Below are positions 1 through 5,138 of a stretch of 5,138 bases of DNA, in pieces. Under the pieces are notes generated by a model. The model did not search any database. It saw only the letters and a program-made list of their open reading frames with translations, and had not been told where the DNA came from. Numbering within the stretch: the stretch's first letter is position 1; each line of letters opens with the position of its first letter. The stretch spans positions 1 through 5,138 of the forward strand of contig DATNLZ010000090.1 in assembly GCA_035602605.1 (NCBI GenBank), given 5' to 3'. Origin of the DNA: DASQHY01 sp035602605 (GTDB lineage Bacteria > Acidobacteriota > Terriglobia > Acidiferrales > UBA7541). The position numbers and the translations under genes are program-made.

Positions 1-31
1 GGAAGGGGGCCGCGAGAAACTGACTAATCTA

Positions 32-910
32 ATGTCTTACCAGGGTACCCATCAACGCGGTCGAGCCACGGAAGCGGGTCGGCTGCGACCAGCGGGCCGA
101 TGCAGTGTTTTCGATCTCCGGGGCGCTCTATTTTGCGTCGAGGGGAACGTCCGTCTCTTTTGGTTACAATTTGGATACAAAATCGGTATCGCAGTAGCGT
201 TGTTCCTGTTCGTTAGTCTCTCTGCATCCGCCGCGCAAATGGCAATCTTGCGAAACGGGTTTGCTATCCGGCACGAACGTCGCGAAGTGCGAGGCAACGT
301 AACCCGTCTCTATCTAACGGCCACGACAGACAACTACGTGGATGTTCCCACTCCTGAGCTTGCGGGGTTTGAACAGGATGACGTCCCCCCGCTACCGGTT
401 TCAGTCCCCACACCCGTCATCAGCCTCGACGCGGTGGTCCGCGCCGCCTGCGCCCGCAACAACGTTGACCCCGACCTGGTGAACAGCCTGATTGCCGCCG
501 AGAGCGGATTCAATCCGACTGCAGTCTCCCGCAAAGGTGCGCAGGGGTTAATGCAGCTAATGCCACGGACTGCCGCCTGGTTGGGGGTACCGAACGCCTT
601 GGATCCCGCCTCTAATGTTGAAGGCGGAACGCGCTACTTGCGTGAACTGCTGGTGCACTACAACAACGACCTTACCAAAACCCTGGCGGCCTACAACGCA
701 GGACCTGAGCGTGTTGAGCAATATCACGGCCTTCCTCCCTACCCCGAGACCGTTGCTTATGTCTCTCGAATTATCCGCGATTTGAATCGCAAAAAACTTA
801 GCCCGCCTCGCCCGCTGCCACTTCCGGCCATTCAAAACTCTGAGCATCCGCGTTTCAAGGCCGCTTCGTCGCAGGCGCCCCCCGCGGCGCCGAGAGTGTC
901 GTTTCCTTGA
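32..910 (+). CDS. Exported SLT-family (GH23) lytic transglycosylase
   Basis: Predicted to cleave the MurNAc-GlcNAc bond of peptidoglycan in the periplasm, leaving 1,6-anhydro-MurNAc ends. The SLT domain covers roughly residues 130-250 of 292. The likely catalytic Glu is E157 in AAESGFNP, followed by GLMQLMP (172-178), AYNAGPERV (220-228) and PETVAYVSRI (238-247), the usual order of GH23 motifs. Before it, residues 69-115 form a short block (AILRNGFAIRHERRE onward) that I recall from Acidobacteriota homologues. A Pro-rich tail ends the protein. A hydrophobic segment at about 51-66 ending SASAA looks like a signal peptide, but it starts about 50 residues in, after an Arg-rich stretch. No alternative ATG, GTG or TTG suits a normal signal peptide, and the ATG at 32 lacks a well-placed Shine-Dalgarno, so the start is uncertain. 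It is separated from the downstream operon by 286 bp and is probably an independent housekeeping gene. Confidence 0.88.
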   Translation: MSYQGTHQRGRATEAGRLRPAGRCSVFDLRGALFCVEGNVRLFWLQFGYKIGIAVALFLFVSLSASAAQMAILRNGFAIRHERREVRGNVTRLYLTATTDNYVDVPTPELAGFEQDDVPPLPVSVPTPVISLDAVVRAACARNNVDPDLVNSLIAAESGFNPTAVSRKGAQGLMQLMPRTAAWLGVPNALDPASNVEGGTRYLRELLVHYNNDLTKTLAAYNAGPERVEQYHGLPPYPETVAYVSRIIRDLNRKKLSPPRPLPLPAIQNSEHPRFKAASSQAPPAAPRVSFP

Positions 911-1061
911 TAGTGGACCCGCCGGGGCAATTTCTCCGTACCATTTGCATCGCGGTTGAATGCCCTCTATTAAGAACTGCAGTCCTGCATTTTTTCACCC
1001 CCAAACTGGAAGCAACGATTCCCGTCTATGTGAGTCCAACGAGAGCTCACTTCTCCATAGC

Positions 1062-1078
1062 TGGCAAACACGTTGCGG
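1062..1078 (+). promoter_or_regulatory. Candidate sigma-54 (RpoN) -24/-12 promoter
   Basis: TGGCA at 1062-1066 and TTGC at 1073-1076 are separated by 6 nt, which puts the GG and GC dinucleotides exactly 12 bp apart as in the RpoN consensus (YTGGCACG-N4-TTGC). A pyrimidine precedes TGGCA as expected. The mismatches are the CG after TGGCA (here AA) and a G rather than A/T after TTGC. Transcription would start near 1088, giving a leader of about 109 nt to the ATG at 1197. Sigma-54 promoters require an AAA+ enhancer-binding activator. The response regulator in this operon is of the OmpR type and could not itself fill that role. Confidence 0.4.
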
Positions 1079-1176
1079 CATCTCTCGGCTTCTATACCAT
1101 CACGACATACTCCCCTTCTGAAACCTCGCCTCGAAAAACCTTAATGTATAGTGGGTTTAACTGCCTAACGCCATTG

Positions 1177-1186
1177 TCTAGCTAGA
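1177..1186. repeat. 10-bp perfect palindrome TCTAGCTAGA next to the RBS
   Basis: The palindrome ends within the first bases of the Shine-Dalgarno (1185-1191). Its position would let a bound dimeric protein, or a small RNA hairpin, influence expression of the barrel-protein gene. Palindromes of this length arise several times by chance in 5 kb, so only the location makes it notable. Confidence 0.25.
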
Positions 1187-1191
1187 GGAGG
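1185..1191 (+). promoter_or_regulatory. Strong Shine-Dalgarno for the barrel-protein gene
   Basis: GAGGAGG lies 5 nt before the ATG at 1197. It is the strongest ribosome-binding site in the window and fixes the start of the first operon gene. Confidence 0.8.
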
Positions 1192-1196
1192 AATCA

Positions 1197-2564
1197 ATGA
1201 AGGTGTCCACTCTCCCGCCCAGCAGAGTTCTGCCCGCCCTAGAGCTCACCGGTTGGAGGGTCAGAAGAAGAATACTGTCCCTGCTTCTGGGAAGTCTGGC
1301 AACTGCGACGATTCTCCAGGCGCAGCAGCCTAAACCTGGCGATGTAACGGCTCTGGACAAACAAACTTTACAGCTCTTACTGCAAAGAATTGATCAATTG
1401 GAGTCCAGAGTCAGGCAACTGGAAGCGGAGCGACAGCCGGCTGCCGTCGTGAGTCCGGCTCCCGGGCCGACTCAAAAGAGTACACCGCCCGTTAATGAAC
1501 CTGAGCAGCAAGCAGAAAGCCAAGCAGAAAGTGCGGTGCCAGAGCGAATGGACCTTAGCAAGACTCTCTTGCGCCTCCGGGGCTTCGGCGATATCACTCT
1601 TCACGGTGACACGCGAAAAGGCAACACCACCGCCTTCACCCTCGGACAGCTCAACCTGTTCGTCACGTCGGATATCTCGGAAAAGTTCAAATTCCTCAGT
1701 GAGATTGTCTTCGAAGGAGGACCGGACAACATATACGGGGTAACTAGGGGAGAGATCAACACTTTCAGTGTGGATGTCGAACGTTACCTTATCCAGTATT
1801 CCTACAACGATTACCTGAATGTGGCGGCCGGCCGGTTCCATACCGCGATTGGCTATTACAACACGGCCTATCATCACAGCACTTGGTTTCAGACGACTAC
1901 GGCACGACCTTTCCTGTTTCAGTTCGAGGACCGCGGAGGAATTCTGCCTGTGCACACAGTAGGTGCGTCGGCTTTCGGGTTGATACCCTCCGGGCGCCTC
2001 GGATTGCATTACGTCGCCGAAGTAGGTAATGGGCGTGCTTCGCGTTCTCCACTAACCCAAGAACCAGTGCAAAACGTAGTTGATGACCAGAACCATAAGG
2101 CATTCAACCTCGCGCTTTTCGCTCGACCTGAAGCAATTCGCGGGTTGCAGGTGGGCTTCTCGGTCTATCGGGACCTGCTTGCCCCAATCAACTCGCCGAG
2201 AATCGGCGAAACCATCCTTGCCGCACACGCCGTATTTGTGCGTCCACGATTCGAGTGGCTTAACGAAGCTCTGGTTGTTCGTCACGCCATCTTTGGGACG
2301 TCCCAAGTATTTAATACCCCGGGTTTCTATACTCAGTTCTCAAGACAATTGGGCTACTATCGCCCCTATTTCCGCTACCAATATGTGAACGCCTCGGGCA
2401 CGGAGCCAGTGTTTCCCGACGTTCGTTTGCGGCAAGGCCCCTCTGTGGGTCTCCGGTACGATGCGAGCGAATCCGTGGCCTTGAAGCTCCAATATGATTA
2501 CACCGCCTCGCGAGCACGGGCGGCTAAAAATGCCCTCGCCCTGCAAGTCGGGTTTACTTTTTAG
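1197..2564 (+). CDS. Outer-membrane porin-like beta-barrel protein
   Basis: A predicted 455-residue outer-membrane protein. Arg-rich residues 22-25 precede a hydrophobic stretch (26-40), with likely signal cleavage near QA-Q at 42/43. Residues about 52-79 form a heptad-like coiled coil (LDKQTLQLLLQRIDQLESRV), as in trimeric porins. A Pro/Gln/Glu linker runs to about 118. From about 125 onward, alternating polar/aromatic strands (for example HGDTRKGNTTAFTLGQLNLF and VAAGRFHTAIGYYNT) continue to a C-terminal VGFTF; a terminal Phe is the recognition signal for BAM-dependent barrel insertion. The plan resembles OprO/OprP-like (phosphate-selective porin) proteins, but I cannot see determinants that fix the substrate. 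It is the first gene of the operon, with a strong Shine-Dalgarno, and is followed after 12 nt by a PstS-like gene, which weakly supports oxyanion passage or binding. A non-porin barrel adhesin or assembly protein is an alternative. Confidence 0.8.
   Translation: MKVSTLPPSRVLPALELTGWRVRRRILSLLLGSLATATILQAQQPKPGDVTALDKQTLQLLLQRIDQLESRVRQLEAERQPAAVVSPAPGPTQKSTPPVNEPEQQAESQAESAVPERMDLSKTLLRLRGFGDITLHGDTRKGNTTAFTLGQLNLFVTSDISEKFKFLSEIVFEGGPDNIYGVTRGEINTFSVDVERYLIQYSYNDYLNVAAGRFHTAIGYYNTAYHHSTWFQTTTARPFLFQFEDRGGILPVHTVGASAFGLIPSGRLGLHYVAEVGNGRASRSPLTQEPVQNVVDDQNHKAFNLALFARPEAIRGLQVGFSVYRDLLAPINSPRIGETILAAHAVFVRPRFEWLNEALVVRHAIFGTSQVFNTPGFYTQFSRQLGYYRPYFRYQYVNASGTEPVFPDVRLRQGPSVGLRYDASESVALKLQYDYTASRARAAKNALALQVGFTF
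1509..1532 (+). repeat. 12-bp tandem duplication in the barrel-protein linker
   Basis: Two adjacent copies of CAAGCAGAAAGC (the second ends in T) encode consecutive QAES tetrapeptides at residues 105-112. They lie in the disordered linker between coiled coil and barrel, where length variation is probably tolerated. Confidence 0.75.
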
Positions 2565-2569
2565 AAGGA
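2564..2569 (+). promoter_or_regulatory. Shine-Dalgarno for the PstS-like gene
   Basis: GAAGGA begins on the last base of the barrel-protein stop codon and ends 7 nt before the ATG at 2577. This supports that start and suggests partial coupling to the preceding gene. Confidence 0.7.
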
Positions 2570-2576
2570 CCTGGGT

Positions 2577-3116
2577 ATGCCACGTCGGGGAGCTATTCTG
2601 CATGTTTTCATCGGTGCCGGTTTTTTGGCCGGGGCGCTCTCGTTTGCGTCTGACCTACGCCCCTTTATCCCGTCGGAACCACCGACGGCGTCGGAACAGA
2701 ACTTGGCCGTTGTCGTCAACCTTTCTAACCCGATTGAGAATCTCTCCATGGCTGAATTACGGAATCTTTTTCTTGGTGAGCGCAGTCACTGGCCGAATGG
2801 TCGCAGAATCACCCTGGTTATGATGGAGCCCGGCCAACCCGAACGTGCAGCGGTCCTCGGCTTGATTTGCCAGATGAACGAAAGTGATTTCAAAAATCAC
2901 TTTCTGCGCGGCCTTTTCACGGGCGAAGTCTTTGTGTCGCCCAAGACTTTGGCAACTCCTGTGGGCGTTCGCAAGTTCGTTTTTAACGTGCCCGGGGCTA
3001 TTGGTTACCTGCGCGCCACAGATGTGGACGCGTCGGTAAAGGTCATTCGGGTAGACGAACGGCTTCCAGAAGAAAAGGGCTACAGGCTTCATATTCCGCC
3101 ACGCCCGTCCAAATAG
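2577..3116 (+). CDS. Small stand-alone PstS-like periplasmic binding protein
   Basis: A 179-residue exported protein. The signal peptide covers about residues 1-24 (RR, then hydrophobic 8-23, cleavage near SFA-S). The mature part shows the pattern of compact PstS-like (PBP-like) proteins: LAVVVNLSNPIENLSMAELRNLFLGE (43-68), WPNGRRITLVM (72-82), FKNHFL and RGLFTGE (105-117), and VPGAIGYLRATDV (138-150), the last being the 'tPgaIGYv' signature. The mature length of about 155 residues is roughly half of a classical PstS of about 300, so it probably lacks much of the second lobe. It sits between a porin-like gene and a sensor kinase, with no ABC permease or ATPase gene in view, suggesting ligand capture for signalling rather than transport. 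Phosphate is the family-based guess; another oxyanion or small ligand is possible. A perfect 11-bp inverted repeat lies within the gene at 2880-2904. Confidence 0.78.
   Translation: MPRRGAILHVFIGAGFLAGALSFASDLRPFIPSEPPTASEQNLAVVVNLSNPIENLSMAELRNLFLGERSHWPNGRRITLVMMEPGQPERAAVLGLICQMNESDFKNHFLRGLFTGEVFVSPKTLATPVGVRKFVFNVPGAIGYLRATDVDASVKVIRVDERLPEEKGYRLHIPPRPSK
2880..2904. repeat. Perfect 11-bp inverted repeat inside the PstS-like gene
   Basis: GAAAGTGATTT (2880-2890) is exactly complementary to AAATCACTTTC (2894-2904) across the 3-nt spacer CAA. It lies in codons for E102-F109. No T-tract follows, so it is not a standard intrinsic terminator. It could form an mRNA hairpin, or act as an operator for a dimeric regulator as DNA, or be accidental. 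Confidence 0.85.
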
Positions 3117-3118
3117 AT

Positions 3119-4603
3119 ATGCGCCGGCAGACCAAACACGCGCTAAGACGAAAGACGATCGGCTCGGTTCCGCTAATAGACCCCGTATTGGGCTTGATAG
3201 CCCGCTACAGTTCTACTCTGTTGCTTCTTGCGGTTTTCCTTATAGTGACGACTGTAGGCATTTTCGTTATGCGCGATCTTCACACCACGAACGTCGAGGC
3301 GCAGAAAATGTATGTTGGGTCAGTGCTGGGACTTCGCAGAATTGGAGAACTCCAGTATGAGGCCCAAGAGACCCGCCGAGCCACCTTCTATGCCCTAACC
3401 ACCGATGACAGTAATCTCCAAATTGAGTATGCGGACCAGTCGAGAGAAGCTGATCGACTTGTAAACGAAGGGATCATCGAATATCTTCGTCAGGCGCGAA
3501 CCCCTCACGAGATCGAGATGGCGAGGCGTCTCCAGGGTGATTGGTCCGAATATCTCAAGGTGAGGAATGAAGTGTTAGCCTCTATTCTTGAGGGCAGCAC
3601 GAAAGAAGCGGTCGACCTCGACCTCGCCGGGGGTGTGCAGTCGTTTGATCGTGTCCGTCAGGACCTGGAAGAAATCAAGCGGCTCTACGATGAGCAGGCT
3701 TCGCAACGCCTGGCCAACGTTGTCGCTACCTCTCGCCGCTTCGCGATTAGGCTGATCGCAGTCCTCGCCTTTACGCTTATCTTCGCCAGCGCCTCGGTTT
3801 GGGCCATCCAGAGAAGCAAGATGCTTGCCGCTATCCAGCTGGCCAACCTGCAAATGGAGTTTGTCGCCTCGATCTCTCACGAGTTGCGCACTCCTTTGGC
3901 AATCATCAGTTCGGCCGCGGACAATATCGTGGATGGTCTGGTGAGCAGGAAAGAAGAGCTGCAGAGATATGGCTCGGTGATCCGAAACCAAAGCCGCCAA
4001 ATCACCGAGCTCGTCAATCAGATTTTGCTGTTTGCCTCAACGCAAGATCGGCGGAGCCGCTATGTCCTGCGTCCGCTACAGATTTCGCAAATCATTGATT
4101 CCGTACTGGACAACACTTCGGAACTGCTGCAAAGCGCCAGCTTCGTCGTCGAGCGGCAAGTCGAGGCAAGCCTACCGTGCGTTCTGGGTGATCTGTCAGC
4201 GCTTTCCCAGTGCTTGCAAAACTTAATCGTAAATGCTGTGAAGTATAGCGGTGAGAGTCGCTGGATCGGTATCCGCGCCCGCCTCGCAGATTCGGAAGAC
4301 CGGGCCAGCCGGGAAATTCAAATCGCGGTTCAAGATCACGGTATCGGCATCGACCGCTCGGAAATTCCTCACATTTTCGAACCCTTTTATCGCGGCGCCG
4401 CAGTCATTGCCGCTCAGATTCACGGGGCTGGTTTGGGATTGTCTCTGGCCAAGAACATTGCCGAAGCGATGGGTGGAAAGCTCTCCGTTGTTAGTGAATT
4501 GGCGCTCGGAAGTGCATTTACACTGCACTTGCCTATCGCGGAGGAACAAGAACTGCAAATGACAGCAGCGTCTTTCGATTCGACCCCACTTATTCAAATA
4601 TGA
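3119..4603 (+). CDS. Membrane sensor histidine kinase with periplasmic helical sensor domain
   Basis: A 494-residue inner-membrane kinase. A basic cytoplasmic N-terminus precedes TM1 (about 31-51). Residues 52-208 form a long, charged, all-helical periplasmic domain resembling 4HB_MCP/CHASE3-type four-helix bundles. TM2 (about 209-229) leads directly, through about 20 residues, to the dimerisation helix; I see no room for a HAMP domain. The phosphoacceptor is H254 in SISHELRTPL. The ATPase domain has the N-box NLIVNAVKYS (368-377, with N372), G1 box DHGIGID (406-412), F-box FEPFYR (420-425) and G2 box GAGLGLSLAK (436-445), so all catalytic motifs appear intact. The start lies 2 nt after the PstS-like stop with no visible Shine-Dalgarno, so translation is probably coupled. 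The stop overlaps the regulator's ATG. It presumably phosphorylates that regulator; what it senses is unproven. Confidence 0.93.
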   Translation: MRRQTKHALRRKTIGSVPLIDPVLGLIARYSSTLLLLAVFLIVTTVGIFVMRDLHTTNVEAQKMYVGSVLGLRRIGELQYEAQETRRATFYALTTDDSNLQIEYADQSREADRLVNEGIIEYLRQARTPHEIEMARRLQGDWSEYLKVRNEVLASILEGSTKEAVDLDLAGGVQSFDRVRQDLEEIKRLYDEQASQRLANVVATSRRFAIRLIAVLAFTLIFASASVWAIQRSKMLAAIQLANLQMEFVASISHELRTPLAIISSAADNIVDGLVSRKEELQRYGSVIRNQSRQITELVNQILLFASTQDRRSRYVLRPLQISQIIDSVLDNTSELLQSASFVVERQVEASLPCVLGDLSALSQCLQNLIVNAVKYSGESRWIGIRARLADSEDRASREIQIAVQDHGIGIDRSEIPHIFEPFYRGAAVIAAQIHGAGLGLSLAKNIAEAMGGKLSVVSELALGSAFTLHLPIAEEQELQMTAASFDSTPLIQI

Positions 4604-5138
4604 ACGAGAGCATCTTACTGGTAGAAGACGAAGAAGCATTGCAGATGACCTTGGGCGATCGCCTGCGAAGCGAGGGCTACGTCGTCGACTTTGCTGCCGA
4701 TGGCGATCAGGGCTTCGATAAGGCGACTCATCTGCCCTTCGATTTGATCATCCTCGATATCATGTTGCCTCATCGTAACGGATTTGACCTCTGTCGCGAC
4801 ATCCGGGTGGCCGGGTTGGCAACCCCCATACTCCTGCTGACCGCTCGCGGACAAATCGCCGAGAAGGTGATGGGCCTCAAGTCGGGGGCGGACGATTACG
4901 TTACAAAACCCTTTGATACTCTTGAACTCGTGGCCCGCATCGAGGCGTTACTGCGGCGCGCCCCCACTCGAACGAGCCAAGGCTTTCACCAGTTTGGCTC
5001 AATTCGCGCGGATATCCGCGGTACTCAAGTTATGCGCGAAGGCAAACCTGTTTATCTTTCTGCTCGGGAATTTCAACTCTTGCGTTATTTCATTGAGCAC
5101 GAAGGAGTCACTTTGTCTCGTGATGAGATTTTGCGCGA
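4600..5138 (+). CDS. OmpR/PhoB-family response regulator, 3'-truncated by the window end
   Basis: It starts at the ATG in the ATGA overlap with the kinase stop and is open to the last base (179 complete codons). The receiver domain (about 4-115) has the acidic pair E9-D10, phosphoacceptor D53 in LILDIMLP context, T81 in LLLTAR, and K103 in YVTKPF. After a short linker, residues from about 128 show the OmpR/PhoB winged-helix pattern: FGSIRADI, then LSAREFQLLRYFIEHEGVTLSRDEIL. The part missing is the C-terminal end of the winged helix, including most of the recognition helix, roughly 50 residues by family length. It is therefore a probable DNA-binding transcription factor activated by the adjacent kinase, perhaps controlling this operon; I could not identify its operator. 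A 14-bp palindrome at 5007-5020 lies in its coding region. Confidence 0.93.
   Translation, partial: MNESILLVEDEEALQMTLGDRLRSEGYVVDFAADGDQGFDKATHLPFDLIILDIMLPHRNGFDLCRDIRVAGLATPILLLTARGQIAEKVMGLKSGADDYVTKPFDTLELVARIEALLRRAPTRTSQGFHQFGSIRADIRGTQVMREGKPVYLSAREFQLLRYFIEHEGVTLSRDEILR

Larger units (their letters stand above)
911..1196. other. Intergenic region upstream of the porin/two-component operon
   Basis: This 286-bp gap separates the transglycosylase from the operon. A TTG-started reading frame (907-1185) crosses it, but the peptide has no recognisable domain, no Shine-Dalgarno, and starts inside the preceding stop region, so I treat it as non-coding. The gap contains a sigma-54-like -24/-12 element at 1062-1076, an imperfect spaced inverted repeat (CTATAC 1092-1097 and GTATAG 1146-1151), a 10-bp palindrome at 1177-1186 and the Shine-Dalgarno at 1185-1191. 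I found no convincing sigma-70 -35/-10 pair with 16-18 bp spacing and no strong intrinsic terminator for the upstream gene. Confidence 0.7.
1197..5138 (+). other. Predicted four-gene operon: porin, PstS-like protein, sensor kinase, response regulator
   Basis: The four genes are co-directional, with gaps of 12 nt and 2 nt and a 4-nt ATGA overlap, and no terminator or promoter room between them. Translation of the kinase and regulator appears to depend on coupling, because neither has a visible Shine-Dalgarno. The order couples an outer-membrane component and a periplasmic ligand-binding component to a two-component system. The operon continues beyond the window end. Confidence 0.75.

Noticed and set aside
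978..995. Possible terminator: TGCA-GTCC-TGCA followed by six T
   Set aside because: The stem is only 4 bp with low stability, so it is too weak to call although the T-tract is suggestive.
1030..1050. GTGAG and CTCAC separated by 11 nt just upstream of the sigma-54-like element, considered as an activator site
   Set aside because: Five-base arms are too short, and enhancer-binding sites usually lie farther upstream.
907..1185. A 92-codon + strand reading frame across the intergenic gap
   Set aside because: It needs a TTG start within the preceding gene's end, has no Shine-Dalgarno or recognisable domain, and covers the probable promoter.
1155..1185. Search for a Pho box (tandem 7-mers with 11-bp period) ahead of the operon
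   Set aside because: The best pair, CTGCCTA and TTGTCTA, is spaced by 13 bp and matches the PhoB consensus poorly.
1377..2009. A 210-codon antisense reading frame within the barrel-protein gene
   Set aside because: It is a shadow frame on the opposite strand of a well-supported gene, with no domain-like sequence.
2193..2209. 7-bp inverted repeat TCGCCGA/TCGGCGA with a 3-nt spacer
   Set aside because: Several such short hairpins are expected by chance in 5 kb of GC-rich DNA.
2293..2306. 14-bp perfect palindrome TTGGGACGTCCCAA in the barrel-protein gene
   Set aside because: A 14-bp palindrome is expected about 0.3 times in a window this long, and nothing in its location suggests a function.
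5007..5020. 14-bp perfect palindrome CGCGGATATCCGCG in the response-regulator gene
   Set aside because: It is compatible with chance in GC-rich coding sequence and has no regulatory context.

Overview
The window is about 5.1 kb of moderately high-GC bacterial DNA with all convincing genes on the + strand. It most resembles a chromosome segment from an Acidobacteriota member of the Terriglobia/Koribacter type. That assignment is from memory of similar proteins, chiefly the lytic transglycosylase with its characteristic N-terminal block and the outer-membrane barrel protein; no search was run. Signal peptides, a C-terminal aromatic beta-barrel end and a periplasmic binding protein show a Gram-negative-type envelope.

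Layout: (1) 32-910 encodes an exported SLT-type (GH23) lytic transglycosylase with an unusually long, doubtful N-terminal leader. (2) 911-1196 is a 286-bp gap without a believable gene. It holds a -24/-12 element with sigma-54 spacing (1062-1076), a 10-bp palindrome and a strong Shine-Dalgarno. (3) 1197-5138 is a tight four-gene + strand operon: an outer-membrane porin-like barrel protein (1197-2564), a small stand-alone PstS-like periplasmic binding protein (2577-3116), a membrane sensor histidine kinase with a periplasmic helical sensor domain and no HAMP (3119-4603), and an OmpR/PhoB-type response regulator (4600 to beyond the window end). Junctions are 12 nt, 2 nt and a 4-nt ATGA overlap.

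The operon reads as an envelope sensing module. The barrel would admit or bind a ligand, possibly an oxyanion such as phosphate. The half-sized binding protein would capture it in the periplasm and present it to the kinase's helical domain. The kinase would then phosphorylate the co-encoded regulator. No ABC permease or ATPase gene is visible, so the binding protein looks sensory rather than transport-linked, unless transporter genes lie beyond the window. The ligand and the protein-protein relay are inference; gene order, domain motifs and spacing are read directly from the sequence.

Other signals include a perfect 11-bp inverted repeat with a 3-nt spacer inside the binding-protein gene and a 12-bp tandem duplication in the barrel protein's linker. 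Visible ribosome-binding strength falls along the operon: strong before the barrel, good before the binding protein, and none before the kinase or the regulator.
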